Assembly (NCBI GenBank): GCA_035547775.1
Contig: DASZUC010000034.1
Coordinates: 1-5,019, forward strand
Source: DASZUC01 sp035547775
Lineage (GTDB): Bacteria > Patescibacteriota > Saccharimonadia > Saccharimonadales > UBA4665
Direction: 5' to 3'
Length of the DNA: 5,019 nt
This document shows positions 1 to 5,008 of this stretch, in pieces. The notes beneath the pieces are model-generated. The model was not told the origin of the DNA, did no database searches, and saw nothing but the letters and a program-made list of their open reading frames with translations. A program made the position numbers and the translations under genes. Position 1 is the stretch's first letter, and each line of letters starts with the position of its first letter.

Positions 1-681
1 AAAGCCGAGAAGCTATCTGGTAAGCAGCTGCCTAATACTAGTATCGGACTGCTAGCCGAGCTCTCTGGTGGCGATGCGCGGGTGGCTCTGGGCAATCTAG
101 AATTAGCCGTCCAGCTGGCCAATGGCAAGCCAATTACCCCAAAGCTGGTTGAAACTGCTGCCCAGACTCGCCTGCCCGGCTATGACAAAAAGGGTGAATA
201 CCACTACAACGTCATTAGCGCCTTTATTAAATCAATGCGTGGCTCGCAACCAACAGCCGCACTGTACTATTTGGCACGCATGCTGCAAGCCGGCGAAGAC
301 CCCAAATTTATCGCCCGCCGAATGGTCGTGTTTGCATCGGAAGATATTGGCATGGCAGCTCCGGCCGCCCTCAACCTGGCCGTCTCCACATTCTTGGCGG
401 TGGAACGCATTGGCCTACCCGAGGCGCAATATAATTTGTTTCACTGCGCTACCGTGCTCGCCAAAACCCCAAAGTCGCGCGATATAGCCAACGCCATGAA
501 CCGGGCCCTGACTGCTGCTCGAGATTTTCCAGACGCACCAGTGCCGCTCGGCCTGCGCAATGCTCCGACCAAACTTATGAAAGATTTGGGTTATAACAAA
601 GACTACCGATGGGAAGCCGACTTTCAAGCTCCCGACGGTTTTCTGCCTGATGAACTAAAGGATTTAGACTTTTTTAACTAG
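1..681 (+). CDS. rarA: Replication-associated recombination protein A (RarA/MgsA family AAA+ ATPase), 5'-truncated by the window
   Basis: This is the last 226 codons of RarA (MgsA, the bacterial relative of eukaryotic WRNIP1), a homotetrameric clamp-loader-like ATPase that acts in the cytoplasm at stalled replication forks. The frame is open from base 1, so the gene starts upstream; Walker A and B are off the window. Visible are the end of the AAA+ lid with the sensor-2-type GDAR motif (fragment residues 24-27, in LAELSGGDARVALGNLE) and then the helical MgsA C-terminal domain. Family-diagnostic blocks are YDKKGEYHYNVISAFIKSM, LARMLQAGEDPKFIARR, FASEDIGMA and LRNAPTKLMKDLGY. A GTG at 82 could be mistaken for a start, but it lies inside the conserved GDARVAL block. 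The protein ends at DLDFFN, whereas many relatives continue for about 10-20 residues with a Pro/Gly-containing tail. The TAG stop overlaps the stop of the convergent gene. Family identity is secure. Confidence 0.95.
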   Translation, partial: KAEKLSGKQLPNTSIGLLAELSGGDARVALGNLELAVQLANGKPITPKLVETAAQTRLPGYDKKGEYHYNVISAFIKSMRGSQPTAALYYLARMLQAGEDPKFIARRMVVFASEDIGMAAPAALNLAVSTFLAVERIGLPEAQYNLFHCATVLAKTPKSRDIANAMNRALTAARDFPDAPVPLGLRNAPTKLMKDLGYNKDYRWEADFQAPDGFLPDELKDLDFFN

Positions 682-1904
682 AGCGGCTGCTGCATGAGAT
701 CTTCGCTCTCAATGTGATTTTCATTGAAAGCTGTGATGAAAGCTTCGGACATAGCCCGAATCTGCTGCAAGCGCGTCACTTGCTGCGCTCGACCCAAGGT
801 GTCGATAGATGTAGCACCAAGGATGATCGGTCGGCCACCAGCCAGCGGTTCGGCAATCGAAGCGCTTAAAACTAGATTGGCTGACACGTCCGTAAAGACT
901 TCGTCGTTTAACTCAACAATAGCTATATTGGGGCGATCCTCAGTCGGTAGAGCCACGGCAAGATAATCGCTCATTGGGAAAGTGTCACCGGTTTCTGCAG
1001 TTAAGCGCTGGTTAACTTGGAAGACGACGACCTTACTGGCACTCTTTTCATCAGGCAAGGTGACATCAGCTACCTGCATTTCAGCTCGTGGGCAAGCTTT
1101 GGTGCCGCCATCAGCCGTGCTAATTTCCAGCTGGTCGTTCGTCAGGGTTATGTGCTGGCCTTCCTTGGCTAACTCTCTCAAGCGATTCAGACTGGCTTCG
1201 GCGTCTTTTTCAGGCTGTTCCATAACTTCTTGGGCACCAGGGAGGCGCTCTAAGATATTGAGCATCATCCTATCTTTTAAGCCCATTTGAGCGTCAAAGA
1301 AACCATCAGACTTAATCTTTTCAGCTGCCGGCGCGGGAGATGCTTCGGCTTCGGCTGGCATGATTTCAGACTCGGGAGTGGCGGCTGGAGTGCTTTCATC
1401 GCTCGAGGGAGCGACTTCGGCAGCCGGAGCGTTATCGGTGTTTGGCGTTAGGATTTCGTCGATTGCCTCACTGGCGGCGTCGGGAGCCGGTTCGGCACCA
1501 GGTTCGGGCAGCATACTGGTAGCAGGTGCAATTTCGGCAGCCGGCGTTTCAGCTGTTGGTTCAAAAACACTTTCGGCGGTGGGTACGGTGGCCTCATCCG
1601 TCACTTGGATGGGTTGCGGCTCAGGTGCCAACGGAATAGCTTCAGCCAGTGGCGAGGTAGTAACAGGGACCGGCTGAGCATCGCCGACATCGTGTTGTAC
1701 TTCAATATGACCCGGTACGGCCTCGGGAGCTTGGGGAACAATCGGGGTTACTGCCACATCGGGCAACGCCGGTTCCATGCCCGGTACACTGGGGATATTT
1801 GGCTGAACTTCAGGTACATTGCCAGGTGCGCCAGGAGCATCAGGTGATGTAACACCCGGAATTGGTTCGAGAATAAAATCGCCGCCATTTTCTATGCCAT
1901 CCAT
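678..1904 (-). CDS. Hypothetical protein with a 195-residue acidic Pro/Ala-rich tail lacking Lys/Arg, plus a C-terminal domain
   Basis: I do not recognise this 408-residue protein. Residues 1-195 are low complexity, with about 38 Pro, about 35 Asp/Glu, no Lys, Arg, Cys, Trp or Tyr, and only two His (66 and 71), so this half is strongly negative and probably disordered. Basic residues begin abruptly at K196. Residues about 203-247 look helical (MGLKDRMMLNILERLPG, then a heptad-like stretch ending in LNRLRELAKEG). Residues about 250-365 alternate short hydrophobic strands (HITLTNDQLEI, KVVVFQVNQR, NIAIVELND, RPIILGATSI), and about 370-397 form a final helix. The single Cys is 271. There is no signal peptide or membrane segment, so it is probably cytoplasmic. 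The ATG at 1904 is supported by AGAGGA seven bases upstream. It lies 94 bp downstream of the DUF488 gene on the same strand. The open frame and ribosome-binding site make it a real gene; its role is unknown. Confidence 0.85.
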   Translation of the reverse strand: MDGIENGGDFILEPIPGVTSPDAPGAPGNVPEVQPNIPSVPGMEPALPDVAVTPIVPQAPEAVPGHIEVQHDVGDAQPVPVTTSPLAEAIPLAPEPQPIQVTDEATVPTAESVFEPTAETPAAEIAPATSMLPEPGAEPAPDAASEAIDEILTPNTDNAPAAEVAPSSDESTPAATPESEIMPAEAEASPAPAAEKIKSDGFFDAQMGLKDRMMLNILERLPGAQEVMEQPEKDAEASLNRLRELAKEGQHITLTNDQLEISTADGGTKACPRAEMQVADVTLPDEKSASKVVVFQVNQRLTAETGDTFPMSDYLAVALPTEDRPNIAIVELNDEVFTDVSANLVLSASIAEPLAGGRPIILGATSIDTLGRAQQVTRLQQIRAMSEAFITAFNENHIESEDLMQQPL

Positions 1905-1911
1905 ATACTTG

Positions 1912-1917
1912 TCCTCT
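1912..1917 (-). promoter_or_regulatory. Shine-Dalgarno site of the acidic hypothetical protein
   Basis: Read on the minus strand, AGAGGA lies 7 bases before the ATG at 1904-1902. It fixes that start and shows that this gene, unlike the two divergent genes around 2365, is translated from a leadered mRNA. Confidence 0.7.
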
Positions 1918-1939
1918 TCATCTACTTTTGAAGTGTTTA

Positions 1940-1974
1940 TCTATACTTCTTATCCTTAAGAATACCCTGGTCAA
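1940..1974 (-). promoter_or_regulatory. Possible weak promoter for the acidic hypothetical protein
   Basis: On the minus strand a TTGACC (1974-1969) resembles a -35 box and TATAGA (1945-1940) resembles a -10 box. The spacing is 23 bp, well over the usual 16-19, so the two may not belong together. A near-palindrome, TATTCTTAAGGATA (1964-1951), lies between them. The rest of the 94-bp gap (1905-1998) shows no hairpin with a T-run, so read-through from the DUF488 gene is equally possible. Confidence 0.25.
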
Positions 1975-1998
1975 ATCCAGAATGCAACTATTTTTACA

Positions 1999-2349
1999 TC
2001 ACTTAATCGACAAATAGTTTTGCAGAACTACGGCGTGATTCACGGTTGGATCATGAGCGGCGTATAACAGCGTGATATGGCCATGTTCCGCAGCGAGCTT
2101 ACGGAGTTCGGCTACGGCTGGATTAGCATCGAGTTCAGCTTGGTAGCGGGCGGTAAATTCACTAAAACGCGCTGGGTCGTGATTGAACCAAGTACGCAGT
2201 TCTGGTGACGGCGCAATCTCTTTGCACCAAAGATCGAGCGCCGCCTGCTCTTGGCTGACGCCGCGTGGCCAGAGTCGATCAACCAGCACCCGATAACCAT
2301 CGCTGGCCGCTGGCTCGTCGTATATCCGTTTAACCGTAAACATTGTCAT
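1999..2349 (-). CDS. DUF488 family protein (YeaO-like)
   Basis: This 116-residue protein belongs to the DUF488 (YeaO-like) family of small cytoplasmic proteins, whose biochemical function is not established. It is close to the usual family length of about 115-120 residues. Conserved blocks are VKRIYDEP (6-13), DGYRVLVDRLWPRG (17-30), LWCKEIAPSPELRTWF (40-55), FNHDPARF (55-62) and TLLYAAHDPTVNHAVVLQ (93-110). The frame can be extended upstream to an ATG at 2406, but that would add 19 residues with no family similarity and would run into the divergent ABC gene. I choose the ATG at 2349 because a TATACT box ends 7 bases before it, which suits a leaderless mRNA; a second ATG at 2343 is also possible. 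No Shine-Dalgarno is visible. It stops at 1999 with TGA and is followed on the same strand by the acidic hypothetical gene. Its role next to the exporter operon is unknown. Confidence 0.93.
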   Translation of the reverse strand: MTMFTVKRIYDEPAASDGYRVLVDRLWPRGVSQEQAALDLWCKEIAPSPELRTWFNHDPARFSEFTARYQAELDANPAVAELRKLAAEHGHITLLYAAHDPTVNHAVVLQNYLSIK

Positions 2350-2356
2350 ATATATG

Positions 2357-2362
2357 AGTATA
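2357..2362 (-). promoter_or_regulatory. Leaderless -10 box of the DUF488 gene
   Basis: On the minus strand this is TATACT, five of six matches to TATAAT. It ends 7 bases before the ATG at 2349, so transcription should begin at or within a base of the start codon. I see no good -35 on this strand; the sequence 16-19 bp upstream lies inside the first codons of the ABC gene and does not resemble TTGACA. Confidence 0.6.
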
Positions 2363-2372
2363 CGCTTATACT
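2357..2372. repeat. Perfect inverted repeat AGTATA-N4-TATACT between divergent genes
   Basis: Two 6-bp arms (2357-2362 and 2367-2372) flank the spacer CGCT. Each arm is the -10 box of one of the two divergent promoters, which explains at least part of the symmetry. The dyad could also be an operator for a dimeric regulator, but no regulator gene is in the window, so that is inference. Confidence 0.75.
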
Positions 2373-2379
2373 TAGAATG

Positions 2380-3288
2380 ATGGCTGAGGCTGCAATCAAC
2401 ATTCAAAAACTCTCTAAGCGTTATGGGCGCAGTGCTGCCTTTGCGCTGAAGGATTTAACGCTCAATGTGAAGCCCGGTGAAATTTACGGCTTTCTAGGGC
2501 CGAATGGCGCTGGCAAAAGTACCACTATTCGGACGCTGATGAACTTTATTCAGCCCACATCTGGCCAGGCCAGTATTTTGGGCAAGGACATTGTACGCGA
2601 CAGCGTGGAGATTAAGCGCTCGGTGGGCTATTTATCGAGCGATATGGCGATGTATCCCAAACTAACCGGCCATCAATTTTTAGATTATTTGAGCGACCTA
2701 CAAGGAAATGTTAATGCTGCCTACCGCGGTCAGCTGGTGCGCGCCTTGAAAGCCGATGCCAGCAAACGGTTGGGCGATTTATCTCGTGGTAACCGGCAAA
2801 AGTTTGCCATTGTGCAGGCTTTTATGCACCAGCCGGATGTGCTAATTCTGGACGAGCCGAGCAGTGGCTTAGATCCACTCATGCAAGAAACGTTTTACGA
2901 GCTGCTCCGCGAGGCCAAAGATCGCGGCGCCGCCGTGTTTATGAGCAGTCACATTTTGAGCGAAGTCCAGAAAGTCTGTGACCGTGTGGGGATTATTCGC
3001 GAGGGTCATTTAATTGCCGAACGCAGCATTGCCGACCTCGCTAACGATGCTGCTCATACCTTTGAAATTAGCTTCCGTGGCCAACCGCCCCTAGCCGAGT
3101 TGAAACGGCTTAAAGGAGTTCATCTGGCCAGCCACAGCGAACATCAAGTAACTATTCAGCTCCGCGGGGATTTACCTCCTCTGCTGGCGCTACTCGCCAA
3201 GCATGATGTCGCCCAGCTAGAAGTTCGCCAGCTCGATCTCGAAGAGTTATTCATGCACTTCTACAGCGATCAGGAGCCGACACAATGA
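2380..3288 (+). CDS. ABC-2-type transporter ATP-binding protein
   Basis: This is the 302-residue cytoplasmic ATPase that powers the permease encoded next. It carries Walker A GPNGAGKST (40-48), an ABC signature of the LSRGNRQK form (134-141), Walker B VLILDEP (154-160), the D-loop SGLD (162-165) and the H-loop His 191 in MSSHILSEVQKVCD. LSRGN instead of LSGGQ, and Ser 87 where the Q-loop Gln is usual (GYLSSDMAMYPKLTG), are typical of an ABC-2 exporter subgroup rather than signs of decay. Residues about 225-302 form a C-terminal extension ending in LDLEELFMHFY, common in this group. The frame is open from 2251, but that start would lie inside the DUF488 gene and lacks similarity. I prefer ATG 2380 to the adjacent ATG 2377 because it sits 7 bases after the -10 box. 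Its TGA overlaps the permease ATG (ATGA). The substrate cannot be told from sequence; drug, peptide or lipid export is possible. Confidence 0.96.
   Translation: MAEAAINIQKLSKRYGRSAAFALKDLTLNVKPGEIYGFLGPNGAGKSTTIRTLMNFIQPTSGQASILGKDIVRDSVEIKRSVGYLSSDMAMYPKLTGHQFLDYLSDLQGNVNAAYRGQLVRALKADASKRLGDLSRGNRQKFAIVQAFMHQPDVLILDEPSSGLDPLMQETFYELLREAKDRGAAVFMSSHILSEVQKVCDRVGIIREGHLIAERSIADLANDAAHTFEISFRGQPPLAELKRLKGVHLASHSEHQVTIQLRGDLPPLLALLAKHDVAQLEVRQLDLEELFMHFYSDQEPTQ
3272..3276 (+). promoter_or_regulatory. Shine-Dalgarno site of the ABC permease gene
   Basis: AGGAG lies within the end of the ATPase gene, 8 bases before the ATG at 3285. Together with the ATGA overlap it suggests coupled translation of ATPase and permease. 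Confidence 0.75.
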
Positions 3289-4082
3289 TACCGATAATTA
3301 AATGGACACTCTGGCAGCGACGCTGGAGTCGCCTGTGGTGGTGCATTGGGATTATTAGCCTGATTGTGTTAACTCTGGCGCTATATCCAACAATTCGTGA
3401 TCAAGCCGCTCAGCTTAATAAAAGTTTTGGCGGCTTCAGTCAGAGCACGCTAGCTTTATTTGGGGGTACTGATTTCTTTTCACCCATTGGCTACTTGAAT
3501 AGCCAGATCATCTACTTTACCTTGCCTTTAATTTTGAGTATTTTGGCGATCGGGCTAGGAAGCAACTTGATTGGACGAGAGGAAACTGACACCACGCTGG
3601 AGGCTTTGCTAGCACGGCCGATTTCGCGGTCACGATTACTAGTCGCCAAAGCCCTGGCTGGCATCTTCGAAGTCTTCTTTATAACGTTTATTGCGTCGGC
3701 GGTGATCGTCGGTTTAGCTAAACTTGTAAACCTCGGCATTCCGCTCGGTTCTATTATTGCCGCCTGCCTTGCCTGCTTGCTATTGGTGCTTACTTTTGGA
3801 GCAGTTGCCTTTTTGTTGAGCGCCACAGGTCGTGGTCGGGCAGCGGCTCTAGGTATCGCCGTGGTGTATGCCTTTGGTGGCTATATTATCGGCTCGCTGA
3901 GTGGCACCGTACATTGGCTGAAGAGCCCGAGCCTGATTTTCCCGTATCACTACTACCGGACCGCCGACATTTTACATGGCATATTTAGCTGGTCGTCAGT
4001 CGTTTTCTTTGTAGCTTTCACGTTCGGTTGCGGGGTGCTAGCCTGGTTGAGTTTCCGCCAACGTGATCTGCAGAGTCGATAG
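3285..4082 (+). CDS. ABC-2-type transporter permease
   Basis: This 265-residue integral membrane protein is the partner of the preceding ATPase. Six hydrophobic segments are visible at about 17-35, 73-93, 122-146, 155-178, 186-206 and 236-257, the standard ABC-2 permease number. The short cytoplasmic N-terminus (MIPIIKWTLWQRRW) is basic and amphipathic, as usual in the family. Between segments 2 and 3 lies the conserved loop GREETDTTLEALLARPISR (97-115), the family's 'E-x-GTLE-LLA-P-SR' coupling region, followed by LLVAKAL. Between segments 1 and 2 is an extracytoplasmic loop of about 35 residues containing FGGTDFFSPIGY. Two copies, each with one ATPase, would make the full transporter. The start overlaps the ATPase stop by 4 bases, and the TAG stop shares its last base with the GTG start of the DoxX-like gene. 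Confidence 0.93.
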   Translation: MIPIIKWTLWQRRWSRLWWCIGIISLIVLTLALYPTIRDQAAQLNKSFGGFSQSTLALFGGTDFFSPIGYLNSQIIYFTLPLILSILAIGLGSNLIGREETDTTLEALLARPISRSRLLVAKALAGIFEVFFITFIASAVIVGLAKLVNLGIPLGSIIAACLACLLLVLTFGAVAFLLSATGRGRAAALGIAVVYAFGGYIIGSLSGTVHWLKSPSLIFPYHYYRTADILHGIFSWSSVVFFVAFTFGCGVLAWLSFRQRDLQSR

Positions 4083-4426
4083 TGAAATTTAAACAAGCAC
4101 AGCTCACACCCTTGCTCCTCCGCTTCGGCCTGGCCTTCGTTTTTGCCTATGCTGCCATTGGATCACTGATGCATCCCAGTGTATGGATTGGCTACTTGCC
4201 CTCTTTCCTCTTGCACATGCAACATGCCGGAAGTTTACTGAAGCTATTTGCTATCTACGAAATTATCTTAGCTCTGTGGTTGCTGAGTGGTTGGTGGGTA
4301 CGTTATGCAGCCCTACTGACCACAGCTTCATTACTTGGTATTGTGTTGGCCCAGCCAGCAGACTTAATGATCACCTTTCGTGATGTGGGCCTGATGTTCA
4401 TGGCGCTGGCGTTGGCCAGCCTGTAG
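4082..4426 (+). CDS. DoxX-family small membrane protein
   Basis: This 114-residue protein has four hydrophobic segments at about 10-28, 50-69, 72-90 and 99-114, and fits the DoxX/DoxD-like family. Supporting features are RFGLAFVFAYAAIGSLMHP at the start, the G-W-W turn between segments 2 and 3 (LSGWWVRYAALLT), and ITFRDVGLMFMALAL, the usual FRD motif before the last helix. It ends inside or directly after the fourth segment, which is short for the family (often 120-150 residues). DoxX-type proteins are linked to thiol/redox stress or quinone-dependent membrane oxidation in some organisms, but most are uncharacterised. The start is a GTG whose first base is the last base of the permease stop (TAGTG). 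No clear Shine-Dalgarno is present, so it probably depends on coupling to the permease. Being the third gene of the operon suggests a link to the exporter, but none is known. Confidence 0.82.
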   Translation: MKFKQAQLTPLLLRFGLAFVFAYAAIGSLMHPSVWIGYLPSFLLHMQHAGSLLKLFAIYEIILALWLLSGWWVRYAALLTTASLLGIVLAQPADLMITFRDVGLMFMALALASL

Positions 4427-4438
4427 TTATTGAGTGTG

Positions 4439-4993
4439 TTAGGCAGTTGGTTCCAGCAGAATGCCGTTTTTAGAAACGTCTGGTTCGGTCGATAAATTGC
4501 GGTTCCAGCAGCAAGGTCGGCGTTCGCCGCGCTCCATTTTGGAAATACCGACTTCAATGCGGTGCTTGGCGGTTTCGGAGTTGTTCGTGGCCCGCGCCCA
4601 GCGGATCCACTCCCAGCGGGCCATTGGCGTAATACTTGGCCACAAAGCCGTGACTTTGGTACTGGCAGCAATAGCTTTTTGCCAGTCGGCTGGCACTTCT
4701 GGCTCGGGCCAGTCTTTGATAGGTTGAATGGTTAATGAGACAACATCGCCTACTTTGGTGTTAGTTGTTTTGAGCAGCTTGGGGTCAACCTTAAAGTAGT
4801 GACTTAATTGGCCGTCCGGCTCCATGGGCGTCTGGAAATCAACGCCGTTAAAAGTACCCTTGATCATAGCTTGGCCGCGCGAAGATAGCTTGGCACTGGC
4901 GTCTCTGGGAACATGCACAATTGTTGATGCGCCGACTTTAACCAACACTGTTTTGAAAGTAATGATTGGGGTGGCGATTCGCTTAACAGGCAT
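4439..4993 (-). CDS. YdeI/OmpD-associated family protein (DUF1905 plus OmdA domains)
   Basis: This 184-residue protein has a DUF1905 beta-barrel-like domain at about 12-92 (FKTVLVKVGASTIVHVPRD, GTFNGVDFQTPMEPDG, HYFKVDPKLL, GDVVSLTIQP). Residues about 100-158 form the helical 'bacteriocin-protection, YdeI or OmpD-associated' domain (VPADWQKAI, ITPMARWEWIRWA, ETAKHRIEVGISKMERGER). A 26-residue tail follows with a vicinal Cys pair, RRPCCWNRN (158-166), ending SKNGILLEPTA. There is no signal peptide, so it is probably cytoplasmic. Family members have been tied to cationic peptide or bacteriocin tolerance in a few bacteria, but the mechanism is not settled and that role is not shown here. The ATG at 4993 has no strong Shine-Dalgarno but lies 6 bases after a possible extended -10 box. 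The gene converges on the DoxX-like gene with a 12-bp gap (4427-4438) that holds no recognisable terminator. Confidence 0.92.
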   Translation of the reverse strand: MPVKRIATPIITFKTVLVKVGASTIVHVPRDASAKLSSRGQAMIKGTFNGVDFQTPMEPDGQLSHYFKVDPKLLKTTNTKVGDVVSLTIQPIKDWPEPEVPADWQKAIAASTKVTALWPSITPMARWEWIRWARATNNSETAKHRIEVGISKMERGERRPCCWNRNLSTEPDVSKNGILLEPTA

Positions 4994-4999
4994 AGTTCC

Positions 5000-5008
5000 A
5001 CTCTAGCA
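5000..5008 (-). promoter_or_regulatory. Possible extended -10 box of the YdeI-family gene
   Basis: On the minus strand TGC-TAGAGT combines a TGn extension with a hexamer matching TATAAT at four of six positions, and it ends 6 bases before the ATG at 4993. Any -35 box would fall at or beyond the window edge. If this is the promoter, the mRNA has no leader, matching the pattern at 2343-2380. Confidence 0.4.

Larger units (their letters stand above)
2343..2372 (+). promoter_or_regulatory. Promoter of the ABC-DoxX operon (leaderless)
   Basis: TTGTCA (2343-2348, five of six to TTGACA), an 18-bp spacer and TATACT (2367-2372, five of six to TATAAT) make a good sigma-70-type promoter. The -10 ends exactly 7 bases before the ATG at 2380, so the transcript should start at the A of that codon. 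No Shine-Dalgarno precedes the ATG. The -35 box overlaps the first codons of the divergent DUF488 gene. Confidence 0.65.

Noticed and set aside
681..745. Possible terminator hairpin after rarA (GAGCG...CGCTC)
   Set aside because: The arms are 5 bp with a long loop and no T-run follows, and the sequence is fully explained as the 3' end of the convergent coding region.
1360..1677. Open frame on the + strand coding a Ser/Gly/Ala-rich 105-residue peptide
   Set aside because: It is antisense to the low-complexity Pro/Ala/Glu region of the acidic-protein gene. The open frame follows from that region's codon composition, and the peptide has no start signal or family features.
2251..2379. N-terminal extension of the ABC ATPase to an ATG at 2251
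   Set aside because: The extension is antisense to the conserved DUF488 block and does not resemble an ABC N-terminus; family similarity begins at INIQKLSKRYG just after 2380.
2350..2406. N-terminal extension of the DUF488 gene to an ATG at 2406
   Set aside because: The extra 19 residues have no family similarity, would overlap the ABC gene, and would place the promoter dyad inside coding sequence; the ATG at 2349 fits family length and the -10 spacing.
3134..3141. Degenerate ABC signature and missing Q-loop Gln as evidence of a broken ATPase
   Set aside because: LSRGN and a Gln-less Q-loop are usual in this ABC-2 exporter subgroup; Walker A, Walker B, D-loop and H-loop are all intact.
4449..4511. 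Direct repeat GGTTCCAGCAG at 4449-4459 and 4501-4511
   Set aside because: The 11-bp copies fall in different reading frames of the YdeI gene (coding LLEP and CCWN), have no further matching flanks, and are short enough to be chance.
4303..4671. 122-residue minus-strand open frame across the DoxX/YdeI junction
   Set aside because: It overlaps two well-supported genes in other frames, its composition is unlike a folded family, and no ribosome-binding site or promoter supports it.
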